DNA of 64,000 nucleotides from the NCBI RefSeq assembly GCF_920984665.1, contig NZ_CAKLBP010000001.1:214858-278857 (forward strand), written 5' to 3'. Below, one piece after another: positions 44,634-52,789 of this stretch (position 1 is the stretch's first letter; every line of letters begins with the position of its first letter). The stretch is from Pedobacter sp. Leaf170 (lineage in GTDB: Bacteria > Bacteroidota > Bacteroidia > Sphingobacteriales > Sphingobacteriaceae). The translations under genes and the position numbers were made by a program. A model generated the notes under the pieces. It was not told the DNA's origin. It saw nothing but the letters and a program-made list of their open reading frames with translations, and did not search any database.

Positions 44634-44705
44634 GTGGTAAGTTTTAAGTGGTAAGTTTTAAGTAAACATGCCACTTAAAACTTATAACGTATAACTTAAA
44701 ACTTA
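44634..44705. repeat. 7/14-bp tandem and inverted repeat after rho
   Basis: Two 14-bp units (GTGGTAAGTTTTAA) run from just after the rho stop codon, followed by an inverted copy (CCACTTAAAACTT) and further AACTTAAAACTT words up to the pssA start. The inverted arms could form a long AT-rich hairpin in the rho-pssA transcript. Confidence 0.75.
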
Positions 44706-45392
44706 ATGAAAAGGCATATCCCTAATGCGATTACCTGTGCAAACCTTTTTTCTGGCTGCATCGGAATCGTTTTTGCGTTTAAAGGCGATTTACAATCTGC
44801 AGCTTATTTTGTTGTGCTGTCAGGTATTTTCGATTTTTTTGATGGCATGGTTGCTCGCCTTTTGAATGTAAAATCGGCAATTGGAAAAGATTTAGACTCA
44901 CTGGCAGATATGGTAAGTTTTGGTTTCTTACCGGGTGTAATAATGTTTCAACTATTTAAATTAAGCGATTACAGCTCAGACTACCTTCCATACCTCGGCT
45001 TTTTCATAACTGTATTTTCTGCGCTGCGCTTGGCAAAATTTAATAATGATGAAAGGCAAACAGAAGATTTTATTGGCTTAAACACACCAATGAATACGCT
45101 TTTTATTTGCTCTTTGCCATTTATCGCCACTGATTATCCTCAGGTAATTGGCTCAACAATTTTATTAGTGGCAATTACTGCGGTAACTAGTTTTTTATTG
45201 GTTAGCGAAATAAAAATATTTTCTTTAAAATTTAGTGATTTAAGCTGGGCAAAAAATAAAATGAAATTTATTTTTCTGATTTTATCGGCCATTTTAATTG
45301 CTGTATTAAAGTTTGCAGCTATCCCCTTTGTTTTGGTGCTTTACATTGCCTTATCCTTTTTGCATTTCAAAGCAAAAAGCACAATACAATAA
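44706..45392 (+). CDS. pssA: CDP-diacylglycerol-serine O-phosphatidyltransferase
   Basis: A 228-residue membrane enzyme of the CDP-alcohol phosphatidyltransferase family that makes phosphatidylserine, the precursor of phosphatidylethanolamine. The catalytic motif is seen near residues 45-68: DGMVARLLN, then SAIGKDLDSLADMVSFG (DG-x2-AR-x8-G-x3-D-x3-D). Helices follow at about 70-85, 95-110, 130-150, 155-175 and 185-225. The opening RHIPNAITCANLFSGCIGIVFAF fits PssA of the type II-like bacterial branch. It ends directly against the stop codon of the convergent Hpt gene. Confidence 0.9.
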   Translation: MKRHIPNAITCANLFSGCIGIVFAFKGDLQSAAYFVVLSGIFDFFDGMVARLLNVKSAIGKDLDSLADMVSFGFLPGVIMFQLFKLSDYSSDYLPYLGFFITVFSALRLAKFNNDERQTEDFIGLNTPMNTLFICSLPFIATDYPQVIGSTILLVAITAVTSFLLVSEIKIFSLKFSDLSWAKNKMKFIFLILSAILIAVLKFAAIPFVLVLYIALSFLHFKAKSTIQ

Positions 45393-45776
45393 TTAACTCA
45401 TATTATATTTAGTTCTTACTTCTGATATAGATCGCTCTATCTGAATATAAATGGTTTCGAGCATTTGATGTAGTTGCTTTAGCCTTTGAGGCAAGGTATC
45501 CAGTTCTACCAGCTCGCGGGCGCTACGCTCTATGGTATGCACAAATTCTCTAACATCAGTTCTGCCAACGTAGGTAAATGTTGGTTTAATTTTGTGGGCA
45601 CAATCAGCCACCTTTTTCAAGTTTTTCAGGTAAAGTGCGTCTTCAAGTTCTGCAACATAAAAAGGTGTTTGCTCAATAAATGTTTCAAAAATTTCAATCA
45701 TGAATTCAGGATCATGACCAACCATTTCAACAAGATATGATAAATCTAAGGGATGATTATCATAATTATCTTCCAT
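45393..45776 (-). CDS. Histidine phosphotransfer (Hpt) domain protein
   Basis: A 127-residue all-helical phosphorelay protein. The phosphoacceptor His is in DCAHKIKPTFTYVGR (helix 2), preceded by DLSYLVEMVGHDPEFMIEIFETFIEQTP and followed by the conserved acidic and basic face residues of the four-helix bundle. Hpt proteins move phosphate between a hybrid kinase receiver and a final response regulator; the partners are not in this window. Its stop codon abuts that of pssA with no spacer. It shares a strand with folK, 17 nt downstream of it. Confidence 0.85.
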   Translation of the reverse strand: MEDNYDNHPLDLSYLVEMVGHDPEFMIEIFETFIEQTPFYVAELEDALYLKNLKKVADCAHKIKPTFTYVGRTDVREFVHTIERSARELVELDTLPQRLKQLHQMLETIYIQIERSISEVRTKYNMS

Positions 45777-45793
45777 ATTTCAAACTTAAGCAA

Positions 45794-46288
45794 TTAGATT
45801 TTCTTAACCTCTAAATTATCAGAAATATTTAGGGCTATTTCTGATATGGTTTTTTTGATAATTGGATGCACAACATCCGGAGCAATTTCTGCCAAAGGTT
45901 GCATCACAAATTTTCTATTCTGCATCTGAGGATGAGGAATTTGCAACTTTCCTTCAATATCAATAACCTCATCCCCAAATAAAATTAAATCAATATCTAT
46001 TAGTCGTTCACCCCATTTTTCTTTGCGTATGCGTCCTAGTTTTTGTTCTATTGCCAGTGCTTTTTCCAAAACTTCAAGCGCATTTTGCTTAGTATTTAAG
46101 CTAATTGCCTGATTTAAAAACGATGGTTGGTCAGTTTTTCCCCAGGCCGCTGTTTCATAAACAGAAGATTTACTTAAAACTTTACCAACTTCTTTATCTA
46201 AAAGCTCTATAGCATCTTCTAAATTCCTCTCCCTATCACCTAAATTTCCACCTAGTAACAAATAAGCAGTTGTTTGCTCTAATGCCAT
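45794..46288 (-). CDS. folK: 2-amino-4-hydroxy-6-hydroxymethyldihydropteridine diphosphokinase
   Basis: FolK adds pyrophosphate to the pterin in folate synthesis. The 164 residues show the substrate loop LLLGGNLGDRERNLEDAIELL, the VYETAAWGKTDQPSFLNQAI strand and the ATP/metal site GERLIDIDLILFGDEVID with HPQMQNRKFVMQPLAEIAP. The length is normal. It is followed by the Hpt gene and is divergent from sppA with only 50 nt between the start codons, so the two promoters must overlap. Confidence 0.95.
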   Translation of the reverse strand: MALEQTTAYLLLGGNLGDRERNLEDAIELLDKEVGKVLSKSSVYETAAWGKTDQPSFLNQAISLNTKQNALEVLEKALAIEQKLGRIRKEKWGERLIDIDLILFGDEVIDIEGKLQIPHPQMQNRKFVMQPLAEIAPDVVHPIIKKTISEIALNISDNLEVKKI

Positions 46289-46338
46289 ATATGCGCTGTG
46301 TATTTTATATCTTTACACCACAAAATTAAAACATTTAA

Positions 46339-48105
46339 ATGAGAGATTTTTTTAAGTATTTATTTGCTTCGATGTTAGGTTTTTTCCTATCCATTGTAAT
46401 TGTATTTGTTATTTGCTTTGTGGTGATTGTTGCCGCCATTTCATCAATCGATGATGATAAAACCGTATCGGTTAGCAGCAATTCTATATTATATTTAAAC
46501 CTCGACCAAGCCATTACCGAACGTACACCAAAAAATCCATTCGGGAATTTACCAATTGTTGGAGGCGAAGAAAAAGACGGAATAGGATTACAGGATTTAT
46601 TAAAATCTATTAAAAAAGCTAAATCTGATGATAACATCAAATGTATTTATCTTAATGTAAGCAGCCCTAATGCTGGTTTTGCAACCTTGCGGGAGGTAAG
46701 AAATGCATTAATCGACTTTAAAAAATCTCATAAAAAGATTATTTCTTACAGTGAGGTATACACCCAGGGCGCTTATTATTTGGCCTCAGCGGCCGATAAA
46801 ATATACCTGAATCCGGAAGGCGCTTTAGAGTTTAAAGGATTTAGTTCAGAACTTACTTTCTTTAAAGGAACATTAGAAAAAGTTGGCGTAGAAATGCAGG
46901 TTATTCGCGTTGGAAATTACAAAAGTGCGGTAGAGCCTTTTATACTGGATAAAATGAGCGATTATAACCGTAAACAAGTTACCGCATACGTGGGTGGTTT
47001 ATACAACACTTTTTTAACAGATATTGCTCAAACACGTAGCATTCAAAAAGATAGTTTATACAGCATAGCTGATAATTATAAAATTAGAGAACCTAAAGAT
47101 GCATTGAACTATAAAATGGTTGATGCACTTAAATACAAAGATGAGATTTTAGAAGAATTAAAATCAATTTCCGGCAAAACTAAAAAACAAAGTATAAGCT
47201 CCGTTTCTATTAATGATTATGCAAAAAATGTAAGTTCGTCTGGCGATAGCAAAAATAAAGTAGCCATTGTTTACGCCAGTGGTGAAATCACTGGCGGCGA
47301 AGGCTCTGATACTGAAATTGGTTCAGAGAGAATTTCAAGAGCGATTAGAAAAGCCAGATTAGATGATGACATTAAAGCAATCGTTATCCGTGTAAATTCT
47401 CCAGGCGGCAGTGCTTTGGCTTCTGATGTTATCTGGAGAGAAATTGTGCTTACCAAAAAAGAGAAACCGGTAATTGCTTCTTTTGGAGATGTTGCCGCAT
47501 CTGGCGGATATTATATTGGTTGTGCAGCTGATAGCATTTTCGTGCAACCCAATACAATTACCGGCTCTATTGGTGTTTTTGGCTTGATACCAAATTTCCA
47601 AAACTTAATGACCAATAAATTAGGAATTACTTTTGATGGTGTTAAAACGGGTAAATATGCTGATATAATGGTAACAAACCGCCCAATGACAGAAGGCGAA
47701 CGCTTCATCATCCAAAACGAATTAAATAGAATTTACAATGGTTTCATAACCCGCGTAGCTGATGGTAGAAAGAAAAGTAAAGCTTATATCGACAGCATTG
47801 GCGGCGGACACGTTTGGATTGGAACGGATGCCGTTCAAATCGGTTTAGCCGATAAAATCGGAAGCTTTAATGATGCCATTAATGCAGCAGCCAGAAAAGC
47901 AAAAGTAAAAGATTTTAAAGTTGTAGAATATCCTGATGTTATCGACCCATTAAAATCTTTTCTTGACCAAGGTACAGACAGAATTAAAACTTATTACGCT
48001 AAACAAGAGTTGGGAGAAAATTATTTGCTTTACAAACAGGTTAAAAAAGTAATGGCAAGCTCTGGTATTCAAGCCAGAATGCCTTTCGAAGCGGTAATAA
48101 AATAA
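46339..48105 (+). CDS. sppA: Signal peptide peptidase SppA (67K type)
   Basis: A 588-residue inner-membrane serine protease that degrades leftover signal peptides. One N-terminal helix (about 5-35) anchors two tandem ClpP-like domains. The catalytic Lys is in VIRVGNYKSAVEPF in the first domain, and the nucleophilic Ser in FGDVAASGGYYIGCAADSIF in the second, the split Ser/Lys dyad of the long form. IRVNSPGGSALASD and TGSIGVFGLIPN are further family marks. It ends with a strong terminator at 48123-48163. Confidence 0.95.
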   Translation: MRDFFKYLFASMLGFFLSIVIVFVICFVVIVAAISSIDDDKTVSVSSNSILYLNLDQAITERTPKNPFGNLPIVGGEEKDGIGLQDLLKSIKKAKSDDNIKCIYLNVSSPNAGFATLREVRNALIDFKKSHKKIISYSEVYTQGAYYLASAADKIYLNPEGALEFKGFSSELTFFKGTLEKVGVEMQVIRVGNYKSAVEPFILDKMSDYNRKQVTAYVGGLYNTFLTDIAQTRSIQKDSLYSIADNYKIREPKDALNYKMVDALKYKDEILEELKSISGKTKKQSISSVSINDYAKNVSSSGDSKNKVAIVYASGEITGGEGSDTEIGSERISRAIRKARLDDDIKAIVIRVNSPGGSALASDVIWREIVLTKKEKPVIASFGDVAASGGYYIGCAADSIFVQPNTITGSIGVFGLIPNFQNLMTNKLGITFDGVKTGKYADIMVTNRPMTEGERFIIQNELNRIYNGFITRVADGRKKSKAYIDSIGGGHVWIGTDAVQIGLADKIGSFNDAINAAARKAKVKDFKVVEYPDVIDPLKSFLDQGTDRIKTYYAKQELGENYLLYKQVKKVMASSGIQARMPFEAVIK

Positions 48106-48122
48106 ATTATAAAAAATATTAG

Positions 48123-48163
48123 ACGCCAGGAAATCCAGAATTACTGTATTTCCTGGCGTTTTT
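48123..48163 (+). terminator. Intrinsic terminator after sppA
   Basis: A perfect 12-bp stem (ACGCCAGGAAAT / ATTTCCTGGCGT) with a 13-nt loop is followed by TTTTT on the plus strand. Confidence 0.9.
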
Positions 48164-48194
48164 CTTTTAAAGAATTTTTTAAATCAAAGCAACA

Positions 48195-48227
48195 TTTGCA
48201 GTTTAAAAATTATTGTTTCTAACTTTA
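48195..48227 (+). promoter_or_regulatory. Promoter of the polX gene
   Basis: TTTG, 21 nt, then TAACTTTA: seven of eight in the -7 box and exact in the -33 box. Transcription would start within a few bases of the ATG at 48235, giving a very short or absent leader. Confidence 0.55.
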
Positions 48228-48234
48228 GCTCCTT

Positions 48235-49917
48235 ATGGAAAATAAAACCATCGCCCGTACTTTGCGCCTGCTTTCACAGCTAATGGAGCTGCATGAAGAG
48301 AACCCTTTTAAAATAAAATCAATTGCAAACGCTTATTTTAAGGTTGATAAACTACCATTTGCTTTAAAAGATAAACCTGTTGATGAGATTGATAAAATTG
48401 AAGGCATTGGTAAAAGTTTGGCGGCAAAAATTATTGAATTATTAGAAACGGGAGAATTAAAGGAACTGAATGATATTGTTCAGCAAACACCCGAAGGCAT
48501 TATTGAAATGCTTGGTATTAAGGGAATCGGACCTAAAAAGATTTTAATTATTTGGCGAACACTTGGAATTGAAAGTATTGGGGAATTGTATTATGCCTGC
48601 AATGAAAACCGACTGATTGAAGCCAAAGGCTTTGGTTTAAAAACCCAGGAGGAAATCAAAAATGCTATAGAATTTAAACTTGCCGCAAACGGAAGATTTT
48701 TATACGCTCAGGTTGAGGCCTTCGCCATTTCTGTTCTTGATGAACTCTCAAGATGGTTAATTCCTGTTGATAACCATTCTTTAATCGCTTTTGCGGGACA
48801 ATACCGCAGGGCTTGCGAAATTATTGATGAATTAGAAATTGTTATTGGTGCAGAGCATTTAGAGGATGTTATTGCTGAATTGCCAAATTTCGATAAACTC
48901 TCACTAATTCCTGCTGAGGAAGCATTTATTGCCACTACCGAAGCCGGTTTAAGAATTAAGATATATGTTTATGATAAAGCTGATTTCTACTTAGCATGGT
49001 TTAAATTAACCGGAAATGCAGAACATGTAGGAAAAGTTTTGGCTTTAGCTGGCGATGGTCCTTTTGCAAATGAGCAAGAAATTTACAGCAAAGCCGGATT
49101 GGCCTACATTGAACCTGAACTACGTGAAGATTTTGACGAAATTAACATAGCCAAGGATAACAAACTGCCCAAATTAATCACCTACGATGATTTAAAAGGC
49201 AGTTTGCATAATCACTCTACCTGGAGTGATGGTGTACATACGCTCGAACAGATGGCCGTTTATTGCAAAGACACTTTAAATCTGCAATATCTAGGCATCT
49301 GCGACCATTCAAAAACTGCTGTTTACGCAAAAGGCTTAAGTGAGCAACGTGTTTTTGGTCAGCATCAGGAAATTGACGAACTGAATAAAAAACTAGCGCC
49401 ATTTAAAATATTTAAGGGAATAGAAAGCGACATTTTAAGCGATGGCTCTTTAGATTATTCGGATGAGATTTTGAAAACATTTGATTTTGTGGTCGCATCT
49501 GTTCACAGCAATTTGCGTATGGATGAGCAAAAAGCTACAAATCGTTTGTTAAAAGCGATTGAAAATCCATACACAACAATTTTAGGACACCCAACTGGCC
49601 GTTTATTGTTAAGCCGTGCAGGTTATCCAATAGATTATAAAAAAATTATCGATGCTTGTGCCGCCAACAATGTAGTTATCGAAATCAATGCGAATCCTTT
49701 ACGTTTAGATTTAGACTGGCGTTGGCATCATTATGCTCTGGAAAAAGGTGTTTTGCTTTCTGTTAATCCTGATGCACATAGAACTGAAGGTTTTCATGAT
49801 ATGCGCTACGGAATTTTGGTTGCCAGAAAAGGCGGCTTAAGTGCAGACAAATGCCTTAATGCATTTTCCTTGCAGGAGATAACAGCGTATTTTGAAGGCA
49901 AAAGGTTTAGGGTTTAG
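48235..49917 (+). CDS. PolX-type protein with degenerate polymerase site and intact PHP domain
   Basis: A 560-residue bacterial/archaeal PolX: helix-hairpin-helix region (EGIGKSLAAKIIELL, KGIGPKKILIIW), family X polymerase domain, and a C-terminal PHP phosphoesterase domain. The PHP metal site is complete: LHNHSTWSDG, GICDHSKTAVY, FKGIESDIL, VASVHS, LGHPTGR and NPDAHRTEG. The polymerase site is not: the usual GSxRR then DxD reads GQYRR (188-192) then ELE (199-201), and the third Asp position is Lys 242. It probably acts as a PHP nuclease (3'-5' exonuclease or AP endonuclease) in base-excision repair rather than as a polymerase. Its last residues and TAG stop lie inside a TTTAGGG repeat. Confidence 0.88.
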   Translation: MENKTIARTLRLLSQLMELHEENPFKIKSIANAYFKVDKLPFALKDKPVDEIDKIEGIGKSLAAKIIELLETGELKELNDIVQQTPEGIIEMLGIKGIGPKKILIIWRTLGIESIGELYYACNENRLIEAKGFGLKTQEEIKNAIEFKLAANGRFLYAQVEAFAISVLDELSRWLIPVDNHSLIAFAGQYRRACEIIDELEIVIGAEHLEDVIAELPNFDKLSLIPAEEAFIATTEAGLRIKIYVYDKADFYLAWFKLTGNAEHVGKVLALAGDGPFANEQEIYSKAGLAYIEPELREDFDEINIAKDNKLPKLITYDDLKGSLHNHSTWSDGVHTLEQMAVYCKDTLNLQYLGICDHSKTAVYAKGLSEQRVFGQHQEIDELNKKLAPFKIFKGIESDILSDGSLDYSDEILKTFDFVVASVHSNLRMDEQKATNRLLKAIENPYTTILGHPTGRLLLSRAGYPIDYKKIIDACAANNVVIEINANPLRLDLDWRWHHYALEKGVLLSVNPDAHRTEGFHDMRYGILVARKGGLSADKCLNAFSLQEITAYFEGKRFRV

Positions 49918-49947
49918 GGTTTAGGGTTTAGGGTTTAGGGTTTAGGG
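49904..49947. repeat. TTTAGGG heptamer repeat overlapping a stop codon
   Basis: About six perfect copies of GGTTTAG run from inside the last codons of the polX gene into the intergenic DNA. Read in frame they encode Arg-Phe-Arg-Val and the TAG stop. The unit is half the length of the 14-bp arrays elsewhere in the window. Confidence 0.95.
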
Positions 49948-49960
49948 AAAACAAACCAAA

Positions 49961-50040
49961 GGTAAAAATCAGTGTAATCCTTAAATCTGTGCAATCTCAA
50001 AATCTGTGTAATCAACCCGAAGGAAAAATCTATATAATCT
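49961..50040. repeat. AAATCTGTGTAATC-type degenerate repeat
   Basis: Repeated words ATCAGTGTAATCCTTAAATCTG, CAATCTCAAAATCTGTGTAATC and AATCTATATAATC fill the space before the DUF4254 gene. Similar words occur at 41640-41660 and 61903-61935. Confidence 0.5.
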
Positions 50041-50045
50041 TTTAA

Positions 50046-50053
50046 TATCTTTG
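50046..50053 (+). promoter_or_regulatory. TAnnTTTG box before the DUF4254 gene
   Basis: TATCTTTG is an exact match to the -7 consensus, but it ends only 4 nt before the ATG at 50058, and no TTTG lies at -33. If used, the mRNA would be leaderless or the start would be further downstream. Confidence 0.3.
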
Positions 50054-50057
50054 TCCA

Positions 50058-50660
50058 ATGATAAGTGAAATTGCCAACCGCGTATTTAATCAGGTTATAA
50101 CAGATTACCATAAGTTTGATGATATAGACCATCTGGTTGAAAACCCATATACTGCTGATAGTTTAGAGCATCTTTTTTACATTAAAAACTGGATTGACAC
50201 CGCCCAATGGCACATGGAAGATGTTGTTCGCAATCCACAGATTGACCCTGTTGAAGGCTTAAATTGGAAAAGACGCATTGACGCACAAAACCAGGTTCGT
50301 ACAGATATGGTTGAGTTTATTGATGGCTATTTCTTAAATCTTTACAAAAGTATATCGGCTCTGCCGGATGCAAAAGTTAATACCGAAAGTCCGGCTTGGG
50401 CAATAGACAGACTTTCTATTTTGGCTTTGAAAATTTACCACATGCAAGAAGAAGCCGGGCGTGAAAGTGCCTCGGCTGAGCACCGTGAAACATGCCAAAT
50501 CAAACTAAATATTTTATTATCGCAACGCGATGATTTATCTAAAAGTATTGATGAATTATTAGCCGATATTGAGGCCGGCAAAAAATACATGAAAGTGTAT
50601 AAACAGATGAAAATGTACAACGACCCAAGTTTAAACCCGGTTTTGTATCAAGAAAAATGA
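50058..50660 (+). CDS. DUF4254 family protein
   Basis: A 200-residue, mainly helical cytoplasmic protein with the family marks LEHLFYIKNWIDTAQWHMEDVVRNP, IDPVEGLNWKRRIDAQNQVRTDMVE and AIDRLSILALKIYHMQEEA. The function is unknown; in Bacteroidota DUF4254 genes usually lie directly beside a GT9 heptosyltransferase-type gene, as here, which suggests a role in surface-glycan synthesis. The gap to that gene (93 nt) holds a palindromic repeat. Confidence 0.85.
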   Translation: MISEIANRVFNQVITDYHKFDDIDHLVENPYTADSLEHLFYIKNWIDTAQWHMEDVVRNPQIDPVEGLNWKRRIDAQNQVRTDMVEFIDGYFLNLYKSISALPDAKVNTESPAWAIDRLSILALKIYHMQEEAGRESASAEHRETCQIKLNILLSQRDDLSKSIDELLADIEAGKKYMKVYKQMKMYNDPSLNPVLYQEK

Positions 50661-50670
50661 TAGTTTCAAC

Positions 50671-50741
50671 TCGTCATTGCGAGGCAAGAAGCAATCTATG
50701 TTCTATAGAGAGATTGCTTCGTACCTCGCAATGGCGACCGA
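50671..50741. repeat. CGTCATTGCGAGG palindromic repeat, copy 1
   Basis: Left arm TCGTCATTGCGAGGCAAGAA... and right arm, on the other strand, TCGCCATTGCGAGGTACGAA... each end in GCAATCT, giving a stem of about 27 bp with few mismatches and a short loop. It lies within what is probably a DUF4254-GT9 transcript. Confidence 0.85.
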
Positions 50742-50752
50742 GTTAAAATACC

Positions 50753-51781
50753 ATGGCAACAACCAAAAGAATCATCGTTTTACGTTTTTCGGCTATGGGC
50801 GATGTAGCTATGGTTGCATCTGTTTTAAAGGAATTTTCAGAACAGCATCCATCAACAGAGCTGATAATGGTTAGCAGAGAGGCTTTTGAACCGTTTTTTA
50901 ATGGTATTGATAATGTAACGTTTCATGCCATAAAGCCTAAAACCATTCATAAAGGCTTAAATGGCTTGTATAAGCTTTTTCAGGAACTTAAAAACTACAA
51001 TCCCACTTCTATAGCCGATTTGCATGATAATTTGCGGAGCAGAGCGCTTTGTACCTTTTTTAGATTATCAGGCTTAAAAATCAAAAGAATTGATAAAGGC
51101 AGAGCTGAAAAAAAAGGTTTAACCCGTTCGGTTAATAAAATATTTAAGCCTTTGCGCCACACTGTTGAACGTTATGCAGATGTTTTCAGGCAATTAGATT
51201 TTGATGTTAATTTGAGTCATAAGCTTAATAACGCACCGCAAAAAATTCCGGCAAAGGCTAAAAATTTATTTCTTAATAATGCAAAAAAAATAGGCATCTC
51301 CCCTTTTGCACAACACATTTATAAAGTTTACCCTCTTGAAAAAATGGAGCGGGTAATTTCTTCGTTAAGTTTGGCAGGTTACGAGCTTTTAATTTTTGGT
51401 GGTGGTAAAACCGAACAAGCCACTGCTGAGAAATGGGCTAAAGTTTACTTAAACACCTATAATTTAATTGGAAATTTTAATTTAACGGAAGAATTAGCCA
51501 TTATCTCAAACCTCGATTTAATGCTAAGCATGGACTCTTCTGGCATGCACATGGCTGCCCTGGTTGGTGTGCCTGTAGTTTCTATTTGGGGACCAACACA
51601 TCCTTATGCAGGTTTTTTAGGTTATGGTCAATCTGAAACCGACTGCATTCAAATCGACCATCCGGCAAGGCCAAATTCAATTTATGGAAACAAACCGTGC
51701 TTGTGCGGTGTTGAAAACTGCATGGATTTAATTCATCCTGAAATAGTTGTAAATAAAATTAAAGAAAAACTAAATGGCTAA
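50753..51781 (+). CDS. Glycosyltransferase family 9 (heptosyltransferase-like)
   Basis: A 342-residue GT-B enzyme related to LPS ADP-heptose transferases. It opens IIVLRFSAMGDVAMVASVLKEF, a WaaF/WaaC-type start, with ISPFAQHIYKVYPLEKM in the linker and the C-terminal nucleotide-binding site NLDLMLSMDSSGMHMAALVGVPVVSIWGPTHP. The acceptor is unknown; addition of a sugar to the lipid A core is the usual role. It overlaps the following SixA gene by 8 nt and follows a DUF4254 gene. Confidence 0.88.
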   Translation: MATTKRIIVLRFSAMGDVAMVASVLKEFSEQHPSTELIMVSREAFEPFFNGIDNVTFHAIKPKTIHKGLNGLYKLFQELKNYNPTSIADLHDNLRSRALCTFFRLSGLKIKRIDKGRAEKKGLTRSVNKIFKPLRHTVERYADVFRQLDFDVNLSHKLNNAPQKIPAKAKNLFLNNAKKIGISPFAQHIYKVYPLEKMERVISSLSLAGYELLIFGGGKTEQATAEKWAKVYLNTYNLIGNFNLTEELAIISNLDLMLSMDSSGMHMAALVGVPVVSIWGPTHPYAGFLGYGQSETDCIQIDHPARPNSIYGNKPCLCGVENCMDLIHPEIVVNKIKEKLNG

Positions 51782-52271
51782 GCAATTACTTCTGGTACGT
51801 CATGGAAAATCGGATTGGGGAAATTTAGATTTAAAAGATTTCGACAGACCATTAAACAAACGTGGTAAAGAAAATGCGCCTGAAATGGCAGAACGTTTAT
51901 TGAAAAAAGGCTTTAAATTCGATTTGATAGTGAGCAGTCCGGCGAAGCGAGCAAAAACTACCGCAAAATTTTTCGCGGAAGCTTATAACGTTGATGATAT
52001 TCGATATGAAGAATCTATCTACGAAGCGAATACGACTACGCTTTTAAAGGTTGTGAATGGATTAGACGATGCTGCCAATATTATAGTTATGTTTGGCCAC
52101 AATCCTGGATTTACAGATTTAGCCAATGAATTAAGTGATGCTGATATTTACAACATCCCTACAGCCGGAATGGTGCTAATGTCTTTTCCTTTTGATTCTT
52201 GGAAGATGGTAAGCAAAGGAACCGGAGAATTGGTTTTCTTTGATTATCCGAAGAATAGTGATGAAATGTAA
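51774..52271 (+). CDS. SixA-type histidine phosphatase
   Basis: A 165-residue phosphoglycerate-mutase-fold phosphatase of the SixA group. The catalytic RHG motif is in LLLVRHGKSDWGNLDLKDFDRPLNKRG, followed by LIVSSPAKRAKTTAKFF and the second His in VMFGHNPGFTDLANEL. SixA removes phosphate from Hpt proteins in phosphorelays; an Hpt protein is encoded 6 kb away (45393-45776), though many family members have other substrates. It is translationally coupled to the GT9 gene by an 8-nt overlap. Confidence 0.85.
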   Translation: MAKQLLLVRHGKSDWGNLDLKDFDRPLNKRGKENAPEMAERLLKKGFKFDLIVSSPAKRAKTTAKFFAEAYNVDDIRYEESIYEANTTTLLKVVNGLDDAANIIVMFGHNPGFTDLANELSDADIYNIPTAGMVLMSFPFDSWKMVSKGTGELVFFDYPKNSDEM

Positions 52272-52274
52272 TTT

Positions 52275-52373
52275 TTTGCCACGGAAACACGGAAAAATAT
52301 AGTCTCGTCATTTCGAGCGAAGCCGAGAAATCTTTGAAATTTGTTGTTTTTTTGCTACGGAAACACGGAAAAT
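52275..52373. repeat. Two CACGGAAACACGGAAAA repeats around a CGTCATTTCGAG half element
   Basis: TTGCCACGGAAACACGGAAAA (from 52276) and TTGCTACGGAAACACGGAAAA (from 52351) flank TCGTCATTTCGAGCGAAGCC (from 52306). The cluster follows the sixA stop directly. It occupies the first part of the 544-nt gap 52272-52815, which holds no gene. Confidence 0.7.
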
Positions 52374-52380
52374 TGAGAAT

Positions 52381-52520
52381 TCGTCATTGCGAGGCTTCTT
52401 CAGCCGTGGCAATCTTATTTTACGATTTTTTTTTATTTTATATCCGTAACACGTTATTTTACAGTTTCTATTTCTACAGATTGCTTCAACCGATGAAAAA
52501 TCGATTTCGCAATGACGTAC
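52381..52520. repeat. CGTCATTGCGAGG palindromic repeat, copy 2 (long, diverged)
   Basis: Arms TCGTCATTGCGAGGCTTCTT... and, on the opposite strand, TACGTCATTGCGAAATCGAT... with GCAATCT near the inner ends enclose a 60-nt AT-rich insert. It is the most diverged of the three GCGAGG copies. Confidence 0.7.
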
Positions 52521-52571
52521 ACTAGCCTAGAAAGCACAGTTCTTTGTTAAATAAACCTGATAAAAACGGAA

Positions 52572-52617
52572 AGCCCGGAGTGAGGAACGAGCGAGGACTT
52601 GAAGTGATAGCAGGACT
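52572..52617 (+). repeat. AGCCC...GGACT dispersed element, copy 1
   Basis: AGCCCGGAGTGAGGAACGAG followed by a short spacer and GTGATAGCAGGACT. A second copy with the same order of blocks is at 56783-56832 on the minus strand. It is GC-richer than its surroundings and contains no ORF. Confidence 0.6.
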
Positions 52618-52693
52618 GCAGATTCAAAGGAATACTGAACGCTCATTTCCAAAATAAAATCTAAAATCGTAACCCTGAAATCGTAAATTTAAT

Positions 52694-52701
52694 TATCTTT
52701 G
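52694..52701 (+). promoter_or_regulatory. TAnnTTTG box upstream of the DUF4290 gene
   Basis: TATCTTTG matches the -7 consensus exactly; no TTTG is found at -33. A start here would give a leader of about 107 nt containing the paired segments described in the next entry. Confidence 0.4.
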
Positions 52702-52718
52702 AAAATAAATAACGAAAG

Positions 52719-52789
52719 TCCGGCAATAGACATTTCGGTGAATTCTTAACCTAATCTCTCCTGGTTATTTCATAATTCGTATCGCCGGA
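52719..52789 (+). other. Candidate structured 5' leader of the DUF4290 gene
   Basis: TCCGGC (52719-52724) can pair with GCCGGA (52784-52789), enclosing a second possible helix of TAACC (52747-52751) with GGTTA (52763-52767). The GC-rich closing pair stands out in AT-rich DNA and lies wholly within the predicted leader. It could be a regulatory RNA structure; no known riboswitch class is recognised. Confidence 0.35.

Noticed and set aside
49904..49947. TTTAGGG array as a telomere-like chromosome end
   Set aside because: Only six units, internal to the sequence, and joined to a normal gene on each side; the match to plant telomere repeats is coincidental.
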